DNA of 64,000 bases from Cotesia glomerata (GCF_020080835.1 NC_058167.1:5872459-5936458); one strand, 5' to 3'. Counted from the first letter of the stretch, positions 50,186 to 63,805 are shown. A program made the numbers and translations. The notes: generated from the sequence alone by a model not told the origin.

Positions 50186-50426
50186 TAAAAATCCTTCTAA
50201 ATATTTTATCTATCGCGTTATCCTACGTTTGTAGAAAAAGACACTTATGATAGAAAAAAAAGGCCATTCGGCAGCCGAAATGGAAGTAGATTTCATAATA
50301 AATATAAAAAAACTAGCAGGATTGTATATAAAAAAAAAACAATGAAATCAAAACGAATGCAAAAGTAAAATTTCATTAAATCTGTCTGAGAAAGTAAGTA
50401 ATTTTTTGACTAGACTGATAATGAGG

Positions 50427-50745
50427 TATGCAAATTAAAGCTTATTTAATAAGCTTTCAGATGCAATTTACAGATATTTGATGTAACGTCGCGTTCAATG
50501 GTTATCCCACTGAAATACGGAAAGAGTAAAAATTTTTGTAATTTTCAATAATTTTTGAATTGCTGTCATTCCTAAACTATTTAATTTAGAAAAATAGATA
50601 AGTATGCAAATTGAAGCTTATTAAATAAGCTTTCAGATGCGATTCACAGAAATTGAATATAATATCTCTTTCAATTGTTATTGCACGGAAATACGGTAAA
50701 AGTAAAAATTTTTGTAATTTTTGAAAATTTCTGAATTGCTCCCTG
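50427..50745. repeat. Tandem pair of ~170-bp units
   Basis: gtatgcaaatt(a/g)aagcttatt-aataagctttcagatgc...gaaatacgg-aa-agtaaaaatttttgtaattt occurs twice (about 50,427 and 50,600). Confidence 0.7.
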
Positions 50746-51778
50746 TGTGTGCCAGTATGTGAATCGCTTATAACTTTTGAACGATTGAACCGATCGGAAT
50801 CTACCAAATAACGTTATAAAGAGTTCCCTCAAACTTAGATTTCCTATGAATTTGAATCGATTCGGACTGATAGATTTTGAGAAATCTAAAAAAAAATCAG
50901 AAATTTTTTTTTGAAAGTGGTTTTTTTGGAATACCTTTTAAAACGGCTTTATCGATTAACTCCAAAAACTAACTCGCCCTTGAGCTTGAAAAACTACGTC
51001 GATCACCGCTAATCCGGTCAAAATCGGTTGATTCGTTCGAGAGATAGCGAGAACGAAAGAAAACCGAAAAGTGTTTTTCCACATAACTTCGATATGTCTT
51101 TTGGTATCGTCTTTGGTGAAACAGAATAATTTTCAGAGCTTAAAAACCGCGTTGATTGCCGCTAAGAAAGTAAAAATCGGTTGATTCGTTCGAGAGATAT
51201 CCTCGACGAAATATTTGGAAACAAGGATTTTTTCAACATAACTCCGACATTTTTTGGAATAACTTCCAAACAGCTCTACCGATCGATTTCAAAAACTAAT
51301 CAGCTCGTAGCATCAAAAAACCACGTCGATTGCCGCTGGTCCGGTCAAAATCAGTTCATTCGTTCGTTAAGTTATCGTTGACGAAAGAAAACCAAAAAAA
51401 GTGTTTGTTCAGAATTACTCCGAAATTCCTGGTTCGATTAAACTAAACTTATAGATTCTTCACGGTGCTTAAAAAATTGCGTCGAATGCTGCCAACTGCG
51501 AAAAAATCGATTCATTTATTCAAAAGTTATTGCAGTTTCAAAATTTGAAAAATTGTATTTTATCAAACTTCTATCAGACTTTTGAGCTCGAAGAGCTCAA
51601 AAGCGTAGAAAAGCTATCCCTTTAAGCTCAGAGAGCTCAAAATAACACAGAAATTGTATTTTTGAGCTCGGAGAGCTCAAAAACATCATTGGTGAAATTT
51701 CAAGCACCTAGGTATGAAATTAGCGGAAAGTTGCACGGATGGCCTTCAGGGTCTACCGTTTTTCTAATTTTTTTTGGA

Positions 51779-51915
51779 ATTTATTGAAATAAATTTTTGT
51801 TGAAATTTATATTTTTTATCGGTAGATTAGATCTCAATGAGCAATATTAATTTACTTTTGATCGATTTTTATAACGATATGTATTTAAAATCATAAAATT
51901 TTACTAGCACAAACT
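51779..51915. other. AT-rich spacer
   Basis: Nothing recognised. Confidence 0.4.
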
Positions 51916-52145
51916 ATACGGAAAAAAAAATTGCAGCTGCTACAAGCTTTGAGCCTGTGGATACTACATCCCACTTTCCTGTAGCTGCAACAAGGCTAGG
52001 CCTGTAGCAGCTACAAGCGTGGTCCTGTTTTAGCTACAAGCCTAGTATTGTAGCAACTACAGGTCTAACCTTCTTGCAGCTAATCCTAGCCCTAACACAG
52101 ATACATAGAGAACACTGTCACGATTACAGGCTTAGTAGTTATTTA
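51916..52145. repeat. Minisatellite of ~30-bp gctacaagc(c/t)tag units
   Basis: Diverged units around CCTGTAGCAGCTACAAG with palindromic cores (tagcagctac). It is preceded by a MITE-like end, TA then TACGGAAAAAAAA. Confidence 0.65.
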
Positions 52146-52826
52146 ATAATATTTATATAAAAATATTTGGCCTGTAGTATTTTTAGCTTGAGTCAGCTGA
52201 TTTAAAGATGGTTTCTGAATTGTAACTACTTTTCTGAGTTGAAAAAATGTGATTGAGTCTTAAAAATCGACTTAGTAAAAAATTTTGAAATTATACTGAA
52301 AAATTTGTTTTTTCAATTTCATTTTTAAGGTTTCTCATAGTAGAACATTGATCATTTTTAATGTGTTTACGTTGAATAATATTTTATTCTTGTTTATTAT
52401 TCCTTGAAAATTTTTTAAGCCTAGACTGGTTAACAAGCGCGACCTTACGACTTTCGTCAAGTGATGAGGGATTTGCCGCAATGCTTTTAGAGCGTACAGT
52501 GTTGCCAGTTCATACACGTTTGACAGGCAGAGACTAAAGGGGTTTTCGGCAAAGCCGCGGACAAAAAACTACTTACGACTGGTCAAGCGATGAGGAAAGC
52601 CCCGCGAATTTTTTTAAGAAAATTTACATCCATCTTCTCCTTTAAGTGAGAGAGCCATATTCTGTTTTGTAGAAAAGGGGCTCGAAAAATAGTAGATGGG
52701 GGGCGCACGGACACGTTATACAGTCAAGCCGCTACTCACACAGCCGTATAACGCGTTATGAATGGTTTTGCCCCTCCCAGGCTGACACCTAGATTTCTCG
52801 AGACTCCAGAACGTTAAAGGGTTAAA
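52146..52826. other. Non-coding sequence
   Basis: No gene. A GC-richer stretch at 52,420-52,810 (acgactggtcaagcgatgagg; acgactttcgtcaagtgatgagg) holds a direct near-repeat of a ~22-bp phrase. Confidence 0.4.
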
Positions 52827-53430
52827 AAAATTTTTTTTTTGTTTTTCTTAACTTTTGAATAAGGTAAAGTTATGCAGATACATAGTATTATAATTTTTAG
52901 CATTAAAAATTGAATTCACGACGTGGAAATATTAAATAATAAATTAATTTCAATTTTTTTTTATTTTTTGGACATAATCTTAAAGTCAGGCTTAACTCAT
53001 GATATAATTTGTTATCTGTCCTTTTTTTACTTCATTTAAAGTTGTTGACGCCACTTATCATCTTATTAACATGGGAATAATTTGTAATTTGAGATTGAGA
53101 ACCATTAATGTGCAGAAATTTGTAAGTAAATAAGTATTCAAAAGAACGGAAAAAAATTGATTCTCATGAAATTATTTTAGATTTTTCTTGAAAATTAATA
53201 TCTGTTTGAGTTATTTGAGATTGAAAACTGTAGTTGAAGTGGAAAAACGGACAAAATATACCATGCGTTAAAAAAATGAAAAATTATATCATCCGTTAAG
53301 TCTGACTTAAAAATTGTGTCCAAAAAATAATAAAAAGTTGAAATTAATTTATTATTAAATGCTCAAAATTACAATGCTATATATCTGTATAACTTTACCT
53401 TATTTAGAAGTTAAAAAAAAAAAAAAAATT
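52827..53430. mobile_element. ~600-bp foldback element
   Basis: 52,850-53,010 (aataaggtaaagttatgcagatac ... gacataatcttaaagtcaggctta) is the inverse of 53,265-53,425. No target duplication identified. Confidence 0.7.
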
Positions 53431-55528
53431 ATTATTTTTGAATTTCAAAAATTCATATTTTAGAAAAAAAAAAAGCCCTTTCAAAAAATTTCTGGATCTT
53501 TTAAGATCAGTAAAAGGTATTATACAAAAAAAATTGAGCCAAAATTTTAATGGCGCTCGTCATTTTTGACAATTATCAAAAATTCAAAATTTGACAAATT
53601 TGGCATTTTCTAAAATATTTTTTCTCAACAGCCCCAAGTGCCCCCTTTCAAACAAACAAAAGGTCATTCCTGTATCTATAATAGCGTTCGAGATATTACA
53701 AAAACAAAATTGTAAAACTGGAAAAATCGCGAAATTTTGAATTTGCATATCTTTTGAAAAAAAAAATTTTTTTTTTCCTTTGGCAGAGCTTCGTTATATG
53801 ATAAAAGATAACTTCTGACCAAAATTTATCTAAATCGAAAGGGGTCGATTTGACATGGAACGACCCAAATTTTGTTGCAAATTAAAAAATTAGATAAAAA
53901 AATGTATGATTTTTAAATTAAAGATTTATGTACACTTCATTTTTGAGTGAACGGTTGTACACCAGATCCATGAATTACATATAATAATATATTTATAAAT
54001 AGAATTTCTATTTGATAAAATTTGATTTCAAATTATCAATAATTAATATCAAATTCAGTGCAACAAATAAATACACTAAAAACATTAGAGAATACTACAG
54101 CCTAGTGTTTATTCCAGCGGTGCATAAAAAATACAAGAATAAGATGAAAATAGATTATTAAGAATATCATTACATGGAATCCTTACGACCTTACTTATAA
54201 AATAATTTATAAAATCATCAGAAAATCATAAGATTTTTTCATTAAACAAGCTATTGTAAATTTCCATATTATAACTTCCATTTACTGAATTTTAGTTAAA
54301 ATAAATTCTTTCTACATTTATTACAAACTCACATGGATACCATTTTTTATTCATCTTTCATTCTAAGGAAGCAATTCATAAAATACTAGATATGATAGGA
54401 TAAAATTATTTCGGTAAATGTTATTTTTGTCATGAATTGAGTCTAACTAAAATAGTCTTTGGTGTCGTTGCCAATCTTATTAGCAAGTATCCTAAAGCCA
54501 TAAGTATTAAAACTAACTTCGCTGAAGACAAGTTACTTTAATGCTTATTCTGTTACTAAATTTTGTTACAATACTTCATGAAATGAACTCAATTATTGGT
54601 ATTATTTACGATTTTAGGGCATATAAAAAAATTCTGTGTTTTTATAATAAAGAATATACTAAATTTATTCGAAAAGCTTTAAAAATGTTTAATATTCAGT
54701 CTACAATTTATGTTTTTCATCGCAATTTTATTAATCATATTTTTGTTGTAAATCATCAAATTTAAGAAACTGAATAATTTACGATATACAATGAGTTGAA
54801 CCCGACAAAATTACAATATAAATAATTGTTGGAGTAAGAGAAACTAGTAAGTGGAAACATTCATGTATGTAGTTTTAATTAAGGTATTAGCGAAAATTTT
54901 TAATAACGAAACCAGGCCGAAAGTGTTCAGCTACTTATGACAATAGCTAATGTTTTCTTCTAATTCGTAAACAATTATCAAAGAAATAAGTTAACATACA
55001 GTTATCGAATTACAACAATTAAAATGAAAAATTGTATTTTTTAATAAACTTACTTCTTATAAATATCCTAGAGGTATAAAATTGAATACTGCATTCTTTG
55101 GATAGAAGTTTTAGTACTTCTTCAATTTTTTTAATGATTACGGTTCGGGTTCTCTATTTGAATACTATCACTTGTAATGTTAAAATATTAGCTCTTGAAA
55201 TAAATATTAATAAAATAAATAATACAATCATTTCTAATGTCAGTTACAAAAAAACATTATTATCTCTGAACCAAATTTTTTCGACTGTTCAATAATTTTT
55301 AATAATTTTGACGTCAACATAAAAATTTACAAATTTTAAGAAAAATTGAAAAGTTAAAAACGAACAATAATTGATTTTTATTTTGAATTATTTAACAAAT
55401 AAGAATTTTGTTCATAGTTTATTAAAATTTGTTAATTTCTAATGAAAATTTCGACAATTTTCATTTTCATGTACAATTATTTAAAAGTTTTATTTATAAA
55501 TGTTGATTTTAGTTAACTGATCATGATA
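53431..55528. other. AT-rich intergenic sequence
   Basis: Short ORFs have no coding signature. 53,460-53,880 resembles degraded repeat text (ggccccaagtgccccc). Confidence 0.4.
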
Positions 55529-56333
55529 CACAGAAAGAAAGGTTCACTTGAACCAAGAAAATATTTTTCTGTCGAATTATTTTCTTGGGCGAATAAAATT
55601 TTTTTTTTTTACACATGAAATTTTACTTATTCCAACAAAATTAATTCCTTGCTTCAAGAAATACGTATCTTGATCCAAGACAATTTAGTTAAGTCAAGAA
55701 AATTTTCTTGTTTTAAGAAAATTTCTCTCTTGCTCCAAAAAATTAATTCTTGACAGAAGTAAATTTTCTTGTCTTGAGAAAATTTTTCTCTTGCTCCAAA
55801 AAATTAAATATCTTGATGTAAATTTTCATTAATATTTTTATTAACTAACATGTCAAATGGGAAGATCAAATAATATTGAATCATTTCTTTTCTTTCAATA
55901 TGTATAATTGCGCTCTAAAATAATCAAAAATGGGTATCAAATATTGAAGAGAAAAATTTTCTCAAGGTAAGAAAATTTTTTTCTCAGCTGAAGTAGGTGG
56001 CGCTGCTTCCCCAAAGTATCTAAAAATCTTGATCGAATATAAAAAGTTATTGTATCAAGTATTATGATAATTTGAATTAACCCTTCGTTGGTCGCGCTAT
56101 GAGCGAATCGCCGCCTAACAACTACTCAACCTATAGAAACTCGCTATAGTGCGAGCGAGAAACTAAAAAAAGCGCGACCAACGAAGGGTTAAGAAAAAAT
56201 TACTTCCTCCAAGAATAAAATTTCAAGAAAAATTTTTACTTCGGCCAAGACAACTTCGGTCTTCCTTCAGGAATCCGAAAACTTACTTGAGCCAAGAATT
56301 TTGTTCTCGAGTCAAGAAATCTTTCTTTCTATG
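55529..56333. mobile_element. TA-flanked MITE rich in cttg...aagaaaatttt repeats
   Basis: Ends CACAGAAAGAAAG / CTTTCTTTCTATG with TA outside. The interior repeats cttg-ccaagaaaattttt in both orientations. It contains the second piggyBac-type MITE. Confidence 0.75.
56077..56192. mobile_element. piggyBac-type MITE, copy 2 (nested)
   Basis: TTAA at 56,077-56,080 and 56,189-56,192. The body is the inverse of the copy at 45,245-45,353. Confidence 0.85.
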
Positions 56334-57179
56334 TATTAATTTCAAATAATGATACTTGATACATAGATGCAATATAATTTTTCTAAAAAATAATATGCAA
56401 GTAATGTTGGGCATTCAAAAACTTTCATCATCCATCAAAAAATTAGTTTTCAATATATGAAGAAGGGAAAAAAGACATGTAAAAATTTTTTGATATTTGA
56501 AGCTTCAGATGCTTATCGATGAATAATATATTTATATAAAAAAAAAAATAATTGAAATATGTTTAAATAACTCATTGTAAATAAATTCGATTTATAAGTT
56601 ATGATAAGTTTTGTAATACGAAAAATAGCAGCTAAAACTATTTTTTCGTTTCAATTATTTGTCAAAGTCATTTTAAAAAAGATTTAAATAAAATAATTCA
56701 AAAATTTTATGTTAAAGTGCCAATATTATTTTTTTTTCTCAATTTTAATGATTTGGTGTGTTATATTTCTAGTACACGACGATTATTTTCGTTTCCTTGC
56801 TTTTTTAAGTTTTTTCAAAATATCAAAAAATTTCATTATTTAACTAAAAATGAACTTGTTATACTTTTATAGTCAATTTACCTTACAGAACATACCTCTA
56901 CATCCAAAAAAACAACGAATACTTTTCATTTTTATTAGTAATTTCGACGATATACACAATATAAACTGTAAATCGTGGTTATAGTTTATGCTGATTTTGT
57001 ATTAACAAAGAAATCATCGATTGTAATTATTGAACTGAAGTACGTTTTTTTACTAATTGCTGTAATTAATTGTGGTTTTATTACACACTACTCAATCCTA
57101 TGTAGATTCACTCAAGTGATTTACATAAATACAAGTTTGTCCAAAGATTCGGATCGTAGACAGAAATTTATTTCATTGT
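56334..57179. other. AT-rich intergenic sequence upstream of the host gene
   Basis: No gene or repeat recognised. Confidence 0.4.
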
Positions 57180-57413
57180 GACTAACATGGCGTCGAATAA
57201 CAATCCGTTCCCTTTAGCCCTCATGTCCCCCACTGACAAACATGCAGTTGCGCACGCAAGTCCTAACACAGTTGCGCAAATAACGTCGATCTCGAATCAC
57301 CGTCACCATTCGACGACGACGTAAAGTTTAGGTAACATCAAGTGTTTCATTGATATATAAATATTTTCTTTATAATGCGCAAATAATATGTTTTCATTAT
57401 CAAGTCTAATAAA
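57180..57413 (+). promoter_or_regulatory. Candidate promoter and 5' UTR exon of the host gene
   Basis: A CpG-containing patch (57,185-57,330, for example cgtcgatctcgaatcaccgtcaccattcgacgacgacg) stands out from AT-rich sequence. An ATG at 57,195 opens a 46-codon upstream ORF (MASNNNPFPLALMSP...) ending TAA. A second short upstream ORF starts MFSLSSLI. The exon ends AAA/GTAAGT at 57,413, followed by an 84-bp intron. Confidence 0.4.
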
Positions 57414-57499
57414 GTAAGTAATTTATTATCTGTTGATCATTACCTGAATCTCGTATCTACAGTGACATTAGTACTTATGAACTTGAAATGTTTTTAGGT

Positions 57500-60400
57500 A
57501 TGGATTTTACTAAACAATTTTGTTGTGTTGAACGAAGAAAGGGCGATATTGCGGTTTACCCAACTAAATACATTTTCTATCAAGATGAAAAGTGCTTTCA
57601 TCCGATAACAAATGCTACTGCTGGTGAAATTACAACTTTTTACATCATGGACAATGCCATGAAGTTAGTGAAAATTGAAAAATTGCTAGGATGCGATGGT
57701 AATAATTTATGCAGTTAACATAAAACAACTTTTGACAAATAATTTATTGTCATTCGTTCAATCATTTTTTTTTTTTGGTTACAATTTAATGTATTTCAAT
57801 ATATAAACTCATTTTGTCAATTAATCAAAATGTCGATAACTGACGTACACCCAAAAATTAGTGAAAGAGGCTGAATGAGTCGTTGTCAAAATTAAAATCT
57901 TCTGTTTTTTAGTACATTTTTCACTTAAAAAAATTTTGCCCAGATATTACAAAAATATTTTATTCTTAAAGACTGAAGTCGAGAAAAAAACTGAGAAAGT
58001 AATCTACAACTACTCTTGGCATTGTAATTATATGATTATTATTTTTTATTTCATTTTAATGTTTTAAAATAGTTGAACATCCTATGCACCAATAATGAAA
58101 TTGTTAAGACATAAAATAAATGATTTCTCGACATGATTTTATCAAGTGCAACTTTTTGTGATCAACAATTACTAGTTTTTTGTTTTTTTTGATAAGCATA
58201 ACTTAACAAGAATTGTTGAACGCAAATTAATACAAACGTTTAAAAAACCAAGTCATGGAAACACTTACACTGATTTTCTTGTGTATTTATTAGATGTCTG
58301 TCTACTATATTGTATTTGACACATAGATTTTTATCCAAAATCTACCATCTATGAGACGATTAAAATTTTTATTAGTATTAATGAAATTTATGAATATACC
58401 ATACTTATTATACTTCCATTACAGATGATAAAGAGGCTTTAGTAAATTCTGTGAACACACGAAACAGAGTCAAAATAGTGAAAAGTTTATCAATTACCGA
58501 GCAGCCAGAGAACGCACAGCAAAAAAAATTGAGAATAATTCAGGAACAAAAGGTGAAAATAAATTTAAAAAAAGTAAGTAATCACTCAATTAAACAAATT
58601 TCTAATGTATGATTTATCGTGACTAAGATAGTAATTTAGAACATATTTTTACAAATTAAATTTTCCATAATCTATTTATCAAAATAGAATATTAACATGA
58701 ATTATACCATTTAAAATATTATAAATAGAAAAAAATTCCAAGAATTAATCGGAAAAAATCTGAAGAATAAGTAAACCACACAAGTCATATTGCAATTAAT
58801 TTTTGGTACTTGGTTTTGCACTCATTATACTCAGGACTATTCTATAATAATTCACAATTATCATTGCCATACATTCAAAACTTGATATTTTAGTTGTTAA
58901 TTTTACGAGATGCAATAAAATATTTAATAACAGAAAATAAAAAAAAAGTACTAATAATAATGAATTAAATTTATCATAAATGTCATAATAATTATAGATT
59001 TTTAGTTAAGATATCAAAATCAAGTTTAAGTTTTGTTTAATTCTAATTCAACTTGCATTTTAATATGAAAAATCAAGCTTCTTAATTATATTGAATTTTC
59101 TACAAGTACACGAGCTGAATATATTGTTATTCAAATATTTAATCGATAAATATCAAATTTCACTTCTCGAATATGGTATTTCATTAAAAATGACTGTTTT
59201 TGTTATAAATAATTGTATATTTAGGTGTTTCGTTATTTTTGTTATTCAATTCAATCGTGCAGTACTTAAGGGTTATTATAATTTATTTTAGAATTTTTTT
59301 AGTGTTATGAATCTACTTTTCTTTTATCATTTTTGATTCAAAGTTGATTCATTTTTTCCTTCAATTTTTACATTAATAAAAACACGTTTTCTCTTGAATT
59401 GATATCTAGGACAATTTAGTATAAGTCTCCAGAATATCAATTCGAAAAGATTTTTTTATAAGACAATGTAAATAAGTAGAATTGTTAACTTATCTTGTAT
59501 TTTTTATTGAGTCAACTATACTTTTAACATAAAAATTAGCTAATTTTAGAAATTTGTCAATGATGCAACAAGTCAAGTGACAAATGATAGTGATGGCAAG
59601 TTTTTAAAATTTGTGCAGGTATGACTTAAATTTTGTATTATGACTTCTACCATGTAGGATATATCTATAATTTTATGACAATAATAATTTATTGTAACTG
59701 TAGCTAAGAATTAATTGTCAAATAGAGACATACCATATATTTATAACTATCCAGACTCTGTTTAACTAAATCAATAACTTTTTTATAGTTTGTGATTTTT
59801 TTTTCTTTTTTGTTTTATAATTTTTTAATTTGATCTTTTTATTTTATAGAAATCACCAACATATGAACATAATGATGTCACTGATTGTAGGTTGTTAGAG
59901 AATGGCAAAACAGGTTCTACGATGAGAGACATTTCGATGGAGACATTTGATCCCGAATTTGATCCAGAATTTAATGATGAATTTAATAATTCAACTGAAG
60001 TGCCACAAATTCCAGACGATCAGGATCGAGTTCTTTTAGAAATTACAGTGCCTGTTATAAACCATATACAGCCTCTCCACACTTCAACTCCGATTAAATT
60101 AGCAACAGTTCCGGTCTTTGAAAATAATGACTCTGATAATCAAAACAATGACGATACACATGAATTAAATGAAACCATCCATACGGACTCTGATGACGGT
60201 AATTGTAAGCATCAAAAGAACAATGATGGGAATCAAGAGAAATCAAATGATTTTTCGGACGCTGATAGCGAAACTTCTCATCGAGAGAAGGATGTTGATC
60301 TGGGCAAACGAGGACAAAGTGAAAATCGACCATTTTCAACAGCACATGAACCACTTGTTAATAAGTTTTTGGAGAATTTGTGGCCTGAAGCGAATTCTTC

Positions 60401-62140
60401 AAATAATAATACAGAGGCTTATATGAATATAAATCAAATGAAGACTTGCCTAAAAGAGTTTGGTGGGGAAATTATAAAAACTATCGCTCAAATGCAAAAT
60501 ACCGAGAGAACCGTCGAGGAATTTGATTTACCACCTGTCCAGAGTGGAAAGGTAAATATAGAAATATTTTTCACTTATTGTTGTATTAAAGGATACGATT
60601 TTGCTTGCTGTTTTGATAGAATTCACGAATTCTGAATAAAGATTTAATTTATTAATAAATTAATTAATATGATGATGCATGATAACTTTAATGGTGTACT
60701 TCCTTTCATATAGTTTAAAAGTGACTGGATTGATTATGCAATGAATTTACTAATTAGACAATTATGGGAAGTTTTCATTGAACCTGACTAAAATTTTTTG
60801 CTAATTAGGAAAAAAGATCGAGCAAAGTAATTACTTAAACATGCCTTTATTGTTTGGAATTTTCTAGTAATTGATATTTAAGATGATAGCTATCACAGAT
60901 GAATGAATAATATTTCTTTTTCTAAAAGATTTGATCCGTTTTTTATAAAATTTTGTACTTTTTCAGATAAGAATTTTAGGATCAGAACTGGACGCCAACG
61001 AAGTTTTCCTGGCTAAAGATGTTCCTTCGATGAGAAAATGTGTTAACCATATAACTCGAACATATTGGTCAGTGGAAGAGAGAAAAAAGTTAGTACTATC
61101 TGATCGAGAGGCTCAAAAATCATCGAAAACTACTGTTAAAAACGATGATATCGAAAAGATTAAATGTAAGAGTAAATCCAGATTCTTCTCCACTGCCGAG
61201 GTGGATAAATATCGTATTGACGAGAGAAGAATCCTTAATTGATAAAAATCATCTCAAATAATATTTATTTGAACATCAACCATGAAAATCTTCTCAATTA
61301 ACGATAACAAATTTCTTTCAAATGGTTTTTTTTAATTAAGGATTGTGTTGCTTTAATTAAGCTGATTTTCCTATCATATTATAGATACAAAAAACTAAAA
61401 GCATGAAATTGCATGAAATAGCTGAAGTAAAATTTTTGCATTATATAGCAATGCATTTTATGGTGTTCACTAGGGTGTGCCAAAATGTAACTTCGTTGAT
61501 GGACCTGTTGGAATTGGAATTTTGAGTTCCGCTTTTAACAGGAGTTATGTTTGGGAATTTCCTGAGATATTTTGAGCGTGAAGGATTTATTTGATTTTTA
61601 TAGAATTTTTTTAAAGGAGTTTTGTTTGGCTATTTTTGCTGGAATTTCAAAATTTCAAAATTTGGCCGAACAAAACTCCTGTTAAAAAATTCAATAAAAA
61701 TAAAATAAATCCTTTACGCTCAAAATATGTCAGGAAATGCCCAAACACCTGTTAAAAGCGGAACTCAAAATTCCAATTTTAAGAGGTCCATCAAGGAAGT
61801 TACATTTTAGCACACCCTAGTATTCACTCTACTGACTTGTAGTAAAAAATATTGCTACTAAGTATTATGACTAATTAATCAGTAATGTGTCTTGACCTTT
61901 CTGCTACTAGATGAATTATGACTAATTAATCTTTTTTTTTCACTTACAGAGATTTGCAAATTGATGGAAAGTCACAGAAAGTTCGATAAGAAATTAAAAG
62001 AAAATCTATTAGGCAATATAAGAGTCTGGATTGAAAAAGTTTTAAAAAACAGCCGCAGACCCCCATTAGCGCCGGAAAAGAAAGCCTTATATCAGCAGAA
62101 GGCAAAGGAACGGCGACAGGCGAAGAAGAAAACTCCGTAA
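57500..62140 (+). CDS. Six-exon host gene, uncharacterised ~504-residue protein
   Basis: Coding exons: 57,500-57,698; 58,425-58,573; 59,550-59,618; 59,850-60,551; 60,969 (or 60,967)-61,171; 61,950-62,140. All junctions use GT-AG and match in phase (1, 0, 0, 0, 1), giving one frame ending CCG TAA. The N-terminus (MDFTKQFCCVERRKGDIAVYP, KCFHPI) looks like a small beta-rich module. The middle is acidic and low in complexity (FDPEFDPEFNDEFNNS; a DSDD/NN-rich stretch). The C-terminus (ILGSELDANEVF, MRKCVNHITRTYW, ICKLMESHRKF, NIRVWIEKVL) is helical, with a basic tail KERRQAKKKTP. The helical part weakly recalls BEN domains in spacing, and the tail could be a nuclear signal; both are inference. Start choice is uncertain because an ATG three codons upstream (57,488) reads through the acceptor. 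The exon 5 donor A/GTAAAT is chosen because the stronger T/GTAAGA would create a stop. Confidence 0.7.
61471..61819. mobile_element. 349-bp hAT-type palindromic MITE in the last intron
   Basis: Ends TAGGGTGTGCCAAAATGTAA and its inverse. Flanking GTGTTCAC (61,463-61,470) and GTATTCAC (61,820-61,827) form an 8-bp duplication with one mismatch. Half-copies occur at 15,730-15,890 and 24,090-24,203. Confidence 0.9.
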
Positions 62141-63700
62141 ACCTTAACAAGTCTGTTCCAAAAATAAGGTAGACTCTCTCGCCAGCTGATGAATGTTATT
62201 ACTAGCAAAAGTATAACTTTAAATTTTTACTATTTTTCATTGAAAAATTTTATATTTTTAAGTGTGTTAACTATAACTGTAATTCTAGAGTCTGTTAATG
62301 ACAGAAATTTTCTATTTTTATGTTATGCAGAGAGAAAATTTCTACATGTTTGTACACCTACGTTTATCTAAAACATAATGTACGTATATCTATCAAAACG
62401 AATATAGATAAACGTACGTTTAAGAAGTAACATATCTTATAGTTTATATTTTTTTCTATCTCCTCAAGTTGACAAACAACGATATAGGTATACGTACATT
62501 TACAAAGATATATAATAGTTTTACTGTGTGTACTGTTTCAGACAATATTATTTTGTTCTTTTCATTATTTTAAGGTTCCGATAAACAAAACTTTTTATAA
62601 AATTTTATAGATCTTAACTCGTTTGACAAATGAATAATATTTCAATTTTTCAGTCTTTTTAATTGAAAAAGTTTTTTTTTCTTCTTCAATTTCAATCAAG
62701 TACAAAAAGTTATAATTCATAAAAATTCTATTATTTTAGATAAAATTTACTTTAATTTGAATTCGCTATGAAAACATTGATTCCATAAACACATTGTACT
62801 TTACGTAATATGAAATTCAAATAATTTTATGACGCGTGGCAAGCAGGTAAAAATAAATAGCATGATTTAATTTTATGACTTTTCTTTCATCATCGTCTAT
62901 TTATATAGAAACTGATAGAAATATATGATAGTTTATAAGAAGGTTCAGATTTTACTTTTTATAAAAATTAATTACTAAACAATCAATTATTTATATTGAG
63001 CAAAATGACAAATTTTGAAATTCTGAAAAAGTTTTACAGAAACCTACAAACTTTTTATTGGATTATTGGAAACTAATATTAGTAAGTATAGAATTGACTT
63101 AATATTTAGACGATTTTTTTTATCTTGAAGAGGCCTAGACTGATTACTCGATGGAATCAAAGTTAAATATTTGAGAATAATTCCAAAGAATTTGAGTAGT
63201 TATTAAATACGAAATTGAATGAAATACGTTGTTACGCTTACTATATAACGAGTCTAACATATGTTACTATATATAACTGTAAGTATTATAAAATAATTAA
63301 GTAGATTAGTTGGGTCATACAATCATTTTATTATGAAAAAGTATATTTTAAAATATTTTTATTTTAAAAAAATTGTTCAATAGTTACAATAAAATACAAT
63401 TTAATATATATTTAATACTCAAGTTAAAAACTTGATGGTGAACATTTTTTGATACTTTCTTAAAAATAGTTAATCATACTTAACAATGATACTATATTCT
63501 ATACTCATTCATAAGTCTGCTAATTATTTTCAATATTAATCTTAATGTCAAAAAATTTTCAATTGTATTGATAATATTGTCTCAAACAATTTATTACTAA
63601 TTATTTATTTAATTTTGATCAAAAACTCTCGCAAGGACATCTATAACTATTAACGTTACCCAGTAAAAGTAAACAATCTTTGAGAGAATCAGGGACAAGA
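62141..63700. other. AT-rich sequence downstream of the host gene
   Basis: Presumed 3' UTR then intergenic. No perfect AATAAA close to the stop was noted. Two similar tacgta-containing phrases (acgtacgtttaag, acgtacatttac; 62,390-62,510) are the only local repeat. Confidence 0.4.
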
Positions 63701-63721
63701 CCAGGATGTATAATACCTTGA

Positions 63722-63805
63722 AAAAATAGACCAAGCTGGGAATCGAACCCAGATGACCTTATGTGACATCAGGTGTATTACCAATTATATTACCGGGTTC
63801 CTGAC
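63722..63805 (-). mobile_element. tRNA-like SINE head, minus strand
   Basis: On the minus strand TAATATAATTGGTAATACACC (box-A-like) and CTGGGTTCGATTCCCAG, a perfect T-arm. The acceptor stem does not pair, so a functional tRNA is unlikely. Confidence 0.5.

Noticed and set aside
54541..55295. ORFs of 74 and 65 codons in AT-rich sequence
   Set aside because: Composition (Ile, Asn, Phe, Lys) is that of translated AT-rich DNA, without splice sites or motifs.
61944..62150. Minus-strand ORF of 68 codons
   Set aside because: It is the shadow of the last exon of the host gene, whose plus-strand frame joins upstream exons in phase.
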